Source of the DNA: Todiramphus chloris collaris
Lineage: Eukaryota > Chordata > Aves > Coraciiformes > Alcedinidae
NCBI GenBank assembly: GCA_025345505.1
Contig: JANVCC010000021.1
Coordinates: 27,720,919 to 27,784,918 of the forward strand
Length of the DNA: 64,000 nucleotides
Direction: 5' to 3'
Below, in pieces: positions 45,401 through 57,112 of this stretch. The first letter of the stretch is position 1, and each line of letters begins with the position of its first letter. The notes under the pieces are model-generated. The model had not been told where the DNA came from and did not search any database. It saw only the letters and a list, made by a program, of their open reading frames with translations. A program made the translations under genes and the position numbers.

Positions 45401-48400
45401 GAACTTAAGATGTGAAGACCTTCAAGGTCCCTTTTTCTTTCACTGCCTACTTCTCTGTCATTTTTTCTTTTGCTTACACATCTCTCTCTCTTTTTCTCAC
45501 TAAATGTGTTGTATTGGAGAGGAGAGACTTCCAGCCTCCAACAGTAGTTACAAGTGAAGAAATAATTGCTATGTGTTCTACCCTTCAAAAAGAACATAAA
45601 ACAGACAGGAATTAGATGGAGAAGAGAAACCTACAACAAACATTTACAGAATAACCACTTGGCCTGAAACTCAGCAGAATGGAGGGGGACAGCCCCAGAG
45701 GGGCATGTGGAGGAAAGGAATACCTGCAGAAACCCCCTGGGTAGCTTTCCTGTTACCTGCCACCGTAGCCTTAAAACACACCACATCTGACAGCCTGCAA
45801 AAGAACAACTTGGGGATTTATTTCTGCCTATATTTTTTTACTGTATTTCAATTCTGAAGAACCATTTCACTCAGTCTGGGATTTTTTCATTATGCCTGCA
45901 GAGTTTTTTTTCAAAAATGTTGGCTAAGGTTCTATATACAGACATCTACTAGCCTGTATTAAGATGATAAATAGCTAAAATTAGCAAAATTAAATTTTCA
46001 AAGAAGATTGTGAATGAGAGGCAAAATACCCTTAAAATATGTATTTTACTATACCACATGAAAATAGGAAAGGAATTAGAAAGGTGACAGAGCTCAAGGA
46101 AAAAATAATGTAACACATACTTACATTATGCCATTACTTTTCAGATGTTCACAGAATTAATGTTATTTGATTGATTTTACCTTCTATGATTACTAATAAA
46201 CAACAACAACAACAAAAAATCCCTGAAAAAAACCCTATTGTTTTTCCACTGAAGTTGTCCCAAGCAGCTCCCTCTCTCTCTCTCCCCAAGAAGTGCTGGC
46301 AGTTAAGGGCGTATTTGGTTGACTGTTATACAGATCATACATTTGGTCTCTTTACAGTAGACAGTAATTTCCTATACCTTAGACTTTGGACAGTGGGAAA
46401 AAGCCCACTGTAACATTCCCATGTTCTTTCTGAAGATCACTACTTTTTCTGTTTCCTCAGGAGTAATAGTACTTTTAAAAACAAATTCAGGGTTGATAAA
46501 CTGTAGTCCAGAGTTTAAAATAAAGTGTATTTCTTGGAGACTTGTTGGGAAGGAAATCCCATTATATTTTAAGGGTAGCTAAAATTGTTTTATAATGGCC
46601 ATATGTGTTCATTTTTAATTATAGCAACATGTACCAAGAATTTATCTTTGGGCTATTTATGAACCTGGATTTGATTCATTGTGCAGCTAAGACTTCCCTG
46701 GTACACAGTGAATGCAATGTCAGGTCTAAACTGTGACATGCACATGGCAACATGATGGTCTAAAGTACACACAGCAAAATTCAACACTAAATATTATTTG
46801 AGATACAACAATAGCACCACTGAAACACAGAAACAGGTATATTTATGTGTTTAAACGCTTCTGTGAATCTACTCCTCAGACTTGAAATCTTGTGCCTTTC
46901 TCTCCCACAGCAATGTCAGTGTTGATACCTGCTTTTTCCAGAAACTTCTCCAGACTCTTTCTTAACATGTCCCTTTCTGTACTAAAATATCTTCTATAAA
47001 AATTTTTGTACTACTGTCAACAACTTAGAAACAATGGTCTGCACACTAGATGAGGTCATATCACAAGTGAAGAACAGCTGCCAAGGCTCAACTCATTTCA
47101 AATCAGAAGTGGTGGTACTGGTCAGTCATGAAAGATCAGAGCACTTTACAGCCATATCCTTTGGCTCCAGAACCACTGTCAGGATGGCTACATTGACTTT
47201 TGATGATGAGATCTATTGGTGCTGTAGCCCACTAAAGTAGCCAGAATTTCTGATGTAGCAGAGATATTGGTAGTAACTCAAATGAATGTTCAACAAGTGG
47301 TGCTTAAAAGATTGAGCAATGGAAATCAGAATAGAGGACATGTCTTTCCCTCCCCTTGGTGACCTCCTCCCTTCTGTTCCCTTCAGATAGAATTATGTTG
47401 TCTTGTCAATTGCTTTCTTTTGGCCTTTGCATCCTGCATTTCTCTCCAGAGTGACACAGATGTAACAATAGAGAAAGAAAAGGTATTTAGTCTGTTTCGT
47501 GGCTTTGTGTTGCTCTCCAGGGAGCTGGAAACAGAGAATCCACATCCCAACAAAGTGAGAAAAGCCAAGACATGAAGCTGTCTTCCATTTCCTACTTCAC
47601 TCCTCTAATTCGTAGGACCTCTATGGATTTGTCCTCAGTAACACATTTCCTACACCTCAAAATGCAAGTGACTCTGGGTGCTCCCAGAGATATATTTGCA
47701 GATACCTCGTCAAAAAGTAGAACCATATGCTTGTGGGCATACCCAGAATTATGCAGAATTTGAAGAGGAGTGGAGGAGGATTTCAAGGACTTAAGTTTTT
47801 GAATGTAGCTATTTACAGATTTGCAGAAAGATAAAATTTATCCAGCTGAAATGTGGAAAACTCTTGGGCACAAAAGCTCCTCCACAGGTCTGAGATAGAA
47901 GAGTACAAAGCCAAACACAGTATTTTTTTTTTGTATCTGCCAATAGATTATCACTGTAACATGAATGTTATTTGCCAAGAAATCTAGCTTATATGCCTTT
48001 AGGGACAGATGGGCATCCAAATAACTTTGAGATACTTGGTCTTGCTTCCCACTGTAAAACCACAGAGAAAGGGAAAATCCCAAGAGCTTCCATTTATTTT
48101 AGCAGCAAGTTAAATGAATGTTCCCTACCTCCTATATATTGCTTCAAAATATCATTCTCTTTGTTGTTGGCTACTCCTGTAACAGAACTGTTTGTCTCTT
48201 GTAAGAACATCTTAACTGTGTCTTCAAAATGATTTCTGGAAGATGAAAAATGTTTGGTGTACGGGGAATATCAACATTCAAATAAAGTTACTCTGCAAGG
48301 GCCTTTGAGAAATAAAACAAACCTTTTCTGAGTTGCTAAAAATATATTAAATAAAGATCCCTCCATACATTAAACACATTTTATTTTCCTCAATATTTTT

Positions 48401-48786
48401 GCTTGCTCTTTGATAGAATCACTGTTATATGAAATTACCAGCAAAACAAGGTTAACAGAACTCTGTTATGTCGGTGTAAAGAAATCACAATCCAGATAAG
48501 AAAAATGGGCACACCACATTCCACTTGTGTTCAATGGCCACTAAAATCCACAGGCTAAATCCATCCCACAGTTTGGTAAAATAGAAAACATGGGTGTGAA
48601 CATCATGCACTAAGACAAAAAACCCTTTTGGCTATCTCACTGACAAACTTTTACTATAAGCCAATAGGCTCCTTATGACTCAACGCCCTGCCACAAATTC
48701 CTAGAATGGAAGGGAACATGGCTCCATGAAAAATGTTTGCTCTTTTTCATAATTTTTCTAAGAGATGCACTGCTAGTCTGTTACAA
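45401..48786. other. unique sequence, nothing recognised
   Basis: No gene recognised. There are short CT repeats at about 45481-45492 and 46269-46283, and a CAA repeat at about 46201-46215. Confidence 0.5.
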
Positions 48787-48795
48787 TATAGAATA

Positions 48796-48849
48796 GAATC
48801 ATAGAATCATTATGGTTGGAAAGAATCATAGAATCATTATGGTTGGAAA
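48796..48849 (-). repeat. 27-bp tandem duplication at the CR1 3' end
   Basis: The unit at 48796-48822 (begins GAATCATAGAATCATT, ends GGTTGGAAA) is repeated exactly at 48823-48849. On the CR1 sense strand this doubles the terminal block plus the ATTCTATG tail, the part thought to be recognised in target-primed reverse transcription. Confidence 0.9.
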
Positions 48850-49031
48850 GGACCTCCAGGGTCATGAAGTCCAACCTTTGTCCTATCATTTCTCTAACCA
48901 CTACACCATATCCTCAAGCTCCACATCTAATCGTTCTTTAAACACCTCCAGGGATGGTGACTCCACCACCTTCCTGGGCAGCCTGTTCCAGTGCCTAACC
49001 ACCCTCTCAGTGAAGAATTTCCTCCTAATAT

Positions 49032-50340
49032 CTAATCTAAACCTCCCTGACACAACTTGACTCCATTTCCCCTTGTCCTATCATTATTAATTTGAGAGAA
49101 GAGACCAACACCAGCCTCGCTACAACCTCCTTTTAGGTAGCTGTAGACGGCAATAAGGTCTCCTCTCAGCCTCCTCTTCTCTAGACTAAACAAACCCAGT
49201 TCCCTCAGCCGCTCTTCACAGGGCATGCTTTCCAGCCCTTTCACCAGCTTTGTTGCCCTCCTCTGCACTCGCTCCAGCACCTCGATGTCCCTCCTGTGCT
49301 GTGGTGACCAAAACTGGACACAGTGCTCAAGGTGCGGTCTCACAAGTGCTGAGTATAGGGGTATGATCACCTCCCTACTCCTACTGGTCACACCGTTTCT
49401 GATCCAGGCCAGGATGCCATTGGCCCTCTTGGCCACCTGGGCACACTGCTGGCTCATGTTCAGCCGGCTATTGACCAACACCCCCAGGTCCTTTTCCACC
49501 AGGCAGCTCTCCAGCCACTCCTTCCCAAGCCTGTAGCATTGCTGGGGGTTGTTGTGACCCAAGTGCATGACCCGGCACTTGGCTTTGTTAAACTCCATAC
49601 AATTGAGCTCAGCCCATCTCTCCAGCCTGTCCAGACCCCGCTGCAGAGCCTTCCTACCCTCAAGCAGATCAACACTTGCGCTTAATTTTGTGTCATCTGC
49701 AAATTTACTGAGGGTACATTCAATTCCCTCATCCAGGTCATTGATGAATATATTAAACAAGATGGGTCCCAAAACTGAGCCCTGAGGGACACCGCTTGTG
49801 ACTGGTCGCCAACTGGATTTTACTCCGTTCACCAGCACCCTCTGGGCTCGGCCATCCAGCCAGTTTCTAACCCAGCGAAGAGTCCTCCTGTCTATGCCAT
49901 GACCTGCCAGCTTCTCCAGCAGAATGCTGTGGGAAACGGTATCAAATGCCTTCCTGAAGTCCAGGTAGACAACATCCACCGCCTTGCCCTCATCCACTAG
50001 GCGGGTCACCTGGTCATAGAAGGAGATCAGGTTGGTTAAACAGGACTTGCCCTTCATGAACCCATGTTGGCTGGGCCTGATCCCCCCATTGTCCTGCACT
50101 TGCTGTGTGATCACCCTCAGAATGAACTGTTCCATAATCTTTCCCAGGACCAAGGTCAGGCCTGTAGGTCCCTGGATCATCCTTCCTGCCCTTCTTATAG
50201 AACGGTTTCACATTGGCAAGTCTCCAGTCATCTGGGACCTCCCCAGTTGACCAGGATTGCTGATAAATTATGGAGAGAGGCTTGGTAAGTTCCTCTGCCA
50301 ATTCCCTCAGCACTCTCGGGTGGATCCCATCTGGCCCCAT
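49032..50340 (-). pseudogene. CR1 ORF2 reverse transcriptase and C-terminal region, frameshifted
   Basis: The main open frame (49032-50180, 382 codons) carries reverse transcriptase motifs: [20 protein letters not shown] (residues 37-56), [15 protein letters not shown] with the first catalytic Asp (about 70-84), [11 protein letters not shown] (about 129-139) and FADDTKL with the catalytic Asp pair (about 160-166). The CR1 C-terminal tail follows ([35 protein letters not shown]). The upstream part lies in another frame (50014-50340: MGPDGIHPRVLRELAEE, SIIYQQSWSTGEVPDDW). The frames cross near 50158-50164, where a few bases seem deleted between short CCTG repeats. The enzyme would copy CR1 RNA at the nicked target. 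Motifs are intact, but the split frame should make it inactive. Confidence 0.95.
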
Positions 50341-50945
50341 AGACTTGTGGGTTTCTAGTTGGCTTAGAAGATCATTACCTACTGCTTCCTGGACTATGAG
50401 GGGGCTGTTCTGGTCTCCATCCCTATCTTCCAGTTCAGGGGATTGAATGCCATGAGGATAACCAGACTGACTATTAAAGACTGAGGCAAAGAAGGCATTA
50501 AGTACCTCAGTCTTTTTCTCATCCTTGATAACAATGTTCCCCCTTGCATCCAGTAAGGGATGGAGATTCTCCCTAGTTCTTTTTTTTGTTATTAATATAT
50601 TTGTAAAAACTCTTTTTATTGTTTCTTGCAGCAGTGGCCAGGCTGAGTTCTAGTTGAGCTTTTGCCCCCCTAATGTTCTTTCTACATAGCCTAACTAAAT
50701 CCCTGTACTATTCTTGAGTAGCCTGCTCCTTCTTCCAAAGGTGGTAGACTCTCCTCTTCCTCCTAAGGTCCGCCAGAAGCTCCCCATTTAGCCAGGACAG
50801 TCGTTTTCCCCGCCTGTTTGTCTTACAACACATGGGGACATCTTGCTCCTGGGCCTGTAAGAGTTCCTTTTTAAAAACAGTCCAGCCTTCCTGGACCCCC
50901 TTGCCCTCTAGGACTGTACTCCAAGGGACTTTCTCAACCAGTGTC

Positions 50946-51650
50946 CTAAACAGGCTGGTCTGCCATTCGGAAGTCCATGGTAATAGTCTTGCTGCTCCCC
51001 CTCCTTACTTGGGCAAGAATTGAAAACTCTATCATTTCATGGTCACTAAGCCCGAGACGGCCTCCGACCACCACATTACCCACCAGTCCCTCTCTGTTTG
51101 TGAGCAACAAGTCCAGCAAGGTACCTCCCCTGGTGGGCTCACTTACCAGCTGAGTCAGGAAGTTATCTTCCACACAGTCCAGGAACCTCCTGGACTGTTT
51201 CCTGTCTGCTGTGTTATATTTCCAGCAGATGTCTGGCAAGTTGAAATCTCCCACAAGAACAAGGTCTTGCGATTTAGTGGCTTCTGCCAGTTGTCCATAG
51301 AATAATTCATCAACCTCTTCATCCTGGTTGGGTGGTCTATAACAGACCCCCAGTAGGACATCTACCTCGTTGGCCTTCCTCAACTTAACCCATAAACATT
51401 CAACTGGTCCATCACACTTATTAACTTCTACACATTCAAATCACTCTTTAACATAGAGAGCCACGTTCACTGCCCTTTCTATCTTGCCTATTCCACTTAT
51501 AGAGCTTATAGCCATCCATTGCAGAACTCCACTCATCCATTGCAGAACTTCCACCATGTTTCTGCAATGGAGACTACATCATAGCGGACATGCTTCACAA
51601 TGGCTTCCAGCTCCTCCTGTTTGTTGCCCATGCTTCATGCATTTGTGTAA
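50946..51650 (-). pseudogene. CR1 ORF2 endonuclease (EEP/APE-like) remnant
   Basis: The frame 50946-51383 shows the C-terminal two thirds of an exonuclease-endonuclease-phosphatase domain: LLGVCYRPP (residues about 10-18), [12 protein letters not shown] (about 42-53, with the catalytic Asp/Asn of GDFN), [10 protein letters not shown] (about 87-96) and [10 protein letters not shown] (about 110-119, with the terminal catalytic Asp-His). This domain nicks the target DNA in CR1 insertion. The N-terminal part (about 51384-51650) is recognisable by words such as VSIAETWW on translating the minus strand, but it lies in shifted frames and holds a 21-bp tandem duplication (51513-51554). Neighbours: ORF1 upstream, reverse transcriptase downstream, joined by a linker at about 50341-50945. 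Confidence 0.88.
51513..51554 (-). repeat. 21-bp tandem duplication in the CR1 endonuclease region
   Basis: CATCCATTGCAGAACTCCA starts at 51513 and recurs with one inserted base-type change at 51534, a 21-base (7-codon) period. Confidence 0.8.
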
Positions 51651-51750
51651 ATGCACTAGAGCCGGGCTAGTGACTTCTTGCCCAACAATGACCTGCCACC
51701 CTTTTGCTCAACTTTGGCAGGTCCAGTTTTATCCCCTTCCCCCTTTGGAC

Positions 51751-52277
51751 CTAGTTTAAAGCCCTCTCAATGAGCCCAGACAGCTCATATACAAGGATTC
51801 TTTTCCCCCTTGGAGACAGATGAACTCCATTTGTTCCCTGCAGACCCCGTGCAGCATAAAGCTCCCCATGTTCAAAAAACCCAAAATTTTGTTGGTGGCA
51901 CCAGCCTCTCAGCCACGTATTAATCAGGTGGGTCTTCCTGCCACTGAAGGAATGGTGGAGAACACCACTTGGGCTCCTGAGCCCTCAAGCGATCTCCCCA
52001 GGGCCCTGAAGTCTTTTCTAATTGTTTTGAGGCTTCCCGCTGTGGCATCATTACCAATCTGAATAACCAACAAGGGATAGTAATCTGATGGCTGTACCAG
52101 ACTGGGAAGTTTCCTTGTAATATCTTTGACCCTGGCCCCAGGGAGGCAGCAGACCTCCCTGTGGTGTGGGTCTGGCCGGCATATGGGGCCCTCAGTTCCT
52201 CTGAGAAGGGAGTCACCAATTACAATTACTCTCCTTTTTTTCTTTTTAGAACTAGTCACAATGCATGGGGGAGTCAC
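51751..52277 (-). pseudogene. CR1 ORF1 esterase-like domain, 5' truncated and frameshifted
   Basis: The minus-strand frame at 51924-52277 contains KKKKRRVIVIGDSLLRGTEG, in which GDSL is block I of SGNH/GDSL hydrolases. Then come VCCLPGARVKDITRKLP and PLLVIQIGNDATAG, which sits where the block III Gly-x-Asn/Asp segment is expected. After a frame break near 51925 the sequence continues in another frame through a GVHLSPRGKR-like segment with the DxxH-equivalent region, and stops at a TAG at 51751-51753 just before ORF2. CR1 ORF1 proteins are known to carry such an esterase domain; its role in retrotransposition is not well settled. The upstream part of ORF1, usually with a zinc-finger-like region, is missing. 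Confidence 0.85.
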
Positions 52278-55200
52278 AATGCATATATATGCTTCTTCAA
52301 GAGTTTGGAACAGAAAATGAGGCTTACTGCCTCCATGTACAGTTTATTTTAGGTATACCATCATCAGTGGTCAAAAGTCATCTCTCCTCTTGTTTGGGAT
52401 GGGAGTGATGGACACAGTATTCAAAAAATAGTCATAGATCTGCTGGGAGACAAGCCATTAAATGAGCTGAGGAGAGAAGGTATTAACTCAACATGAAAAC
52501 CAGGTTTGAAAGGCTAAGATTTAAAACAAAAGATAAAATTTGACCTATACAGATATTTTTGCAAAGTATGTGATATGAGCAATTGTATGAAATAAGAAAT
52601 TAGAACTCCTGTTTCCAGAAGAAAAATCCTTAGCTACATGCAAAGTTTCACTGTTTAGCTGTTCCCTGTGAAGCATAGTCTTATGATTTTTAACAGCAGG
52701 TTCTTCTGTTTTACCTCTGAAGGATGAACAAATTTCTATTTTAGCAAAAGGAAACAACTTTGGAGTAAAAACAAGTGCTGAGCATTCCAGGCTGAAAAGA
52801 GATCACATGAGTGAACACTACATTATTGTAGAAGCAGAGTTACTGATTTAGCTATATTATGCACTAATGGAAATTATGATCAGTGAAAATAGGTTGAGAA
52901 AAATATACAAGAAAAGCCTATTTAAATCAAACGGAACAAAGGAAGGAAAAGACAAATTAAAAAAAAAAAATCTAAAAGGAAATGTTGTCTTGGGCTTGAA
53001 TAGACAGAGATATGACCTTCAAAGGCCTTCAAATGGTGTTTTATTAGAGACATGATGCCTGGTTCCATCTTTCCATCTCCAAAAAATAAATGAATTATCA
53101 TTGCATTTCTCAAATAAATGCTGCCAATAGCCTTTCAAGAAACATCTCACAGAAAAGATAGGAAATACCACTGACATAAAGAAAACAGAAGAAGAAAAAC
53201 AATATTTAAGAATAATTTCTATGGACAAAAGTGCCAGGTAAGACTCTTGACACAGACTAGAGCCCTATTTCAGAGACCACTGGACTGAAACAACAACTAA
53301 TACAGTCATACCGGCAAGGGCAGAACAAACAAGTTAAAAACAGAGTAAAGAGCAGCAAGATTAGTACTACTAAACTTAAAAAATAAAATGGAAATCTGAT
53401 TCCAGAGCAGTGAGGCACCTCTGGAGTGGTGATACTGTTTGGTATGCTTATTTGGTAAATCCTCTCAGGAAACAAGGGAAACCTCAACTGATATCTTTTT
53501 TACATATAAGCAATACTTCTTTTTCTCCTTTTTTTCTTTTTCCTTTTTTTCTGGTTTTGTTTGTTTATTTGTTTGTTTTGTTGTAAATGCTTCTGAGCTA
53601 ATGTCTGATAGGGAAGTAAAATGTCAATGTGTACATTAAGATAAGAAGAGGTAAGACTCTGAAAGACACACTCATTCATCTCTAGGATGCTAGAAGCTGA
53701 CCACGATGACAATGATGATATCCCATCAAACGTGCTCCTTTGTTCAAAACGAGCACCATACTTTATTGATTCACAGTGAAATTGCTCTGAGATGAATCAA
53801 AATACCAGCTGCCCCATTTATTGAGCTGTGAAATATTTCTATTCGCTGTGCAGCTGTGTGAACCCGAACTAATCTAAAGGGCAGATCATCTACAAGAGAG
53901 CTCAAAATAGTTTTATTGCAGGCAGTTTGCCTAAGTATTAAATATGCCCTGCTCGTGCAGGATTCTGAGCAAGGGCTTGTACTGAAGGAAAAGCAATGTA
54001 ACTTACTAAATAGAGCACAGACTGCTGCCTGTTTATCATAGATGTGCGAAAATTACAGAAAACTATTAAACACATCCAATTTAGAAAAGTGTGAAGAAAT
54101 CTCATGACCAAATGTTATGTTACAGTGCTCACTACCCTGCATGTGGTGGTACTTAGCATTGTGCAAAACCATAAGACTGGGTGATGATTCAAATCTTCCT
54201 GATGAAACCATGTGTTTCTCCAGTGAGTGTTATCTCTGCAAGAGGTTCGAAGCAAACAGAATAGACTACTAGTTTGGTTTTTGACAGATGGTAAATGACA
54301 AAGCAGCATTAAAATCAGCCAACCAGCTTAAAGTTTTCATTTTAGTGCCAGTGCCTATGTAGGTTGCTTGGGGAATTATGCTCTAATTAACCTAAAGCAT
54401 GTAGTATTGCTCTTTTATACATAATCGGAGGATTAACCGAGTGCAGCAAATTTTACCATCATTATCAAAATACCACTGGTTAAAAAAAACTTCTAGAAAA
54501 CATATAGGAATCCTCTAAGAGAGGAGCTGAAGATTATCTTCTTGGTCTCTTGTTCTTTTTGTCTCTTTTCCTGTCATATTTTGTATTTTTTTGATGAAAC
54601 GCACTTTTATCTCAGACAGTATATGGTTCAACAAATTCTGAAACCACTTTTCTGTGATGAGTGGTTGAACTCTTCAGTTACAAACTTTTGGCCAGCCAAA
54701 GGGAAGGAAAAACAGTAGAGAAAGGCATTAATTTAGTTATATCTTCAAAGTGGCTATACCATGCACTATGAAAAAAAAAAAAGAGCAATTTCAGAAAAGA
54801 TGAAAATAATTAGGATAGCCCTACTTGCATCAGTTTGGGAGTTTTCAGTCATTTAAAAAAACCAAATCTGTCAGTTTATCTACTTCTTTACTCATGCTAT
54901 TCAATACCATCCAGATTTTTAGGGACTATTCTAATAATTTATGGGTAGAAAACTATTGACTGGATGCATGTAAAGAGAGAGATGGAAAAGGGGGTGTGTG
55001 TGCGTTCCTTGCCATCTATTTAGCACTACCCCAGGTTAAAGCACTTCTATGACTATCTGCAGCTCCAACTATCAGTCATTTGTTTCATGCCTGATAAGGC
55101 CAGCCTGAAATTCAAAGTAACTCCTGCCACTCTCTTGATAGAACGGAATGGAATGATACCGTATTTTGCAGACAAATGATAATGTTACGGAACAGGAAGA

Positions 55201-57112
55201 GGAAATGGTTTGGGGAAGGAAGGACTCAAGTTTCCTCTGGGATAGAAAGGAGAGGAGAGGATGAATACAGAATAAGAGGAATAGCAAATCAAACAAGGCA
55301 ATACTCACAGCTCCTCATCTAAGAAGAGAGTAAGGAATGCTATTACTAGGGAGGAAAGAATTGAGGCAAGATGATCCATCAAATAAGACATTTGGTACTG
55401 GGGACTGAGTTGACAACTGGTCTGGTCCAGTCTTAATGAAACAAGGGCAGTGACAGAGTCCATGACAGGTGCCCCTGCCTCTGGGGATGAGGAGAATCTG
55501 GGACACCTTAGAAGGATTTCAGCCCAGAGAAAAAAAAAGTGAGGGAAGGGAGGATGACATAGCACTGAGTTACTCATAAAAAGGTCCATGGCACAGAGAG
55601 AAAACAGTTAAAGGGAAATAAGCACCAGCCCTGCTAGAAGGAAAATGAAGAGGGACAGGTGGATGGCAGATAAGGCACAGTGATGAAATAAAAAGAGGCA
55701 TGGTTCACAATAAGCTTACCTAACAATAGCTGATAAAATGTGTGGTATCCTTGGTGCTGCTGCTTCCCCATGCTTTTTACCTCCCTGCCTCTCACTGCTG
55801 CCCAAATGTGCCAATGTTTTCAGCTGACTGGGCAGAGGGGATTGTGAACAACCTGAAGATTTGCTATCCATGTGGATCTTGGTAAAGCTTTTCTGTAGCT
55901 TGGTTTAGTGTGGGAATATTTTCATGTCTGATTCTGGCTAGAAGCTCATGATAATACTGAAAGTCCCACAAGAAATGTAAGGTCCTAATGCACTTAAAAT
56001 CATAGTTTGTGCACTGCACCTCTAGAGGGAGGATCAGTGTGATCTGTAATTTTGCAAAGACTGGGCAGGAAGAAAAAATAAGACATGGATCTATACAAAT
56101 ATGCATACACACAAGTGTTTCTTTGCTGATGTATTTCTGTAAAAAAGATCCCACACCAAAACTAAGAGCATTTATACAAAAATATCTGCAAGTAGGGCTG
56201 AACTTGTGATTAGGTAATAACCATGTGAAATTTGAGGAAGTATTCAGAGACTGATTATGCAATGTTACATTATAGAAAAAAAATATTTAAAAATTTCTCA
56301 TTCCTGATAGAATTAAGTTGAACAGAATTTATTTAGATCTCTGAAAATTATGATTAAATCCAAACACTTCTAAGGCAAGGCTAAGTAAGGCTTCCATGCT
56401 ATATATTAAATAGGTCTGGGGCAATCTTCTGCCATGAAGTGCAACAATATGGATCAGTCCATGTTCATGTCAAACACATTTACATTCTGAAATGGGTCGC
56501 TTTCAAAAGTAATTGACAATAATGTAATAGTCCTTATATTCCAAACTAAGTCCAGGAGTTTTTTGAGAGAATGCTTGTTGGCCCAGGTTTAAAACTTACC
56601 AGGTTAGTGCTATACACAACATAATCCAGTGACCAATAGTGCTCTCTGGTAACATCCACTTTACCTTAGGGATGTAGCACCTTTGTCTTCAGTGACAATC
56701 CAAAGATAGCAGAATCATCTTTCAGATTCTCAAAAATAAATTTACAAAAAGCATGAATAAGAACTGTTCTATAGAAACCTTTTCTCGGTGCATTTTAACT
56801 ATGCATTGCTCATTGAAGTCCTTAATTTAGAAAATATTTGTGGTTGTGTTTAAAACTTGGCTTTGAGAAACTGTAACTGTAGAATCACATGCTTTACTGG
56901 ATCTAGGCATTCATCTGTTGATAACTTCATGGAATGGTGTTTATAGGCAACATCACTGCTTAAGCATTTCAACAGAAGGGAAAAAAACATCCTAAATGGG
57001 TAATCTTTTAAAGGTTTTCCCCATAAAACAATATCCTTGGAAAAAAATAGCTTTTAAGTTATATTTTACATCTTTGAAATTTTAATTTTTACATCTGTTG
57101 GGGTTAATGAAG
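52266..57112. other. unique sequence, nothing recognised
   Basis: A 4.8-kb stretch without gene or mobile element. A T-rich stretch lies at about 53517-53584. The part 53740-54010 and the part 54340-54480 have balanced composition, no low-complexity words and no frame, and are candidates for conserved non-coding DNA. Confidence 0.45.

Larger units (their letters stand above)
48787..52265 (-). mobile_element. near-full-length CR1 LINE, 5' truncated within ORF1
   Basis: The longest element here, about 3.5 kb on the minus strand. From its 3' end: an ATTCTATG-type tail with a 27-bp tandem duplication (48796-48849), ORF2 C-terminal region, reverse transcriptase, linker, endonuclease, then ORF1 with its stop codon at 51751-51753 and a GDSL-type esterase segment. 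The 5' end is lost just upstream of the esterase domain, near the duplicated GTCACAATGCAT words at 52255-52282. ORF1 and ORF2 are both frame-broken, so the copy is not autonomous. The 382-codon open frame makes it one of the youngest CR1 copies in the window. Confidence 0.95.

Noticed and set aside
49225..50288. Plus-strand frames opposite the long CR1
   Set aside because: They are antisense shadows of the CR1 reverse transcriptase frame.
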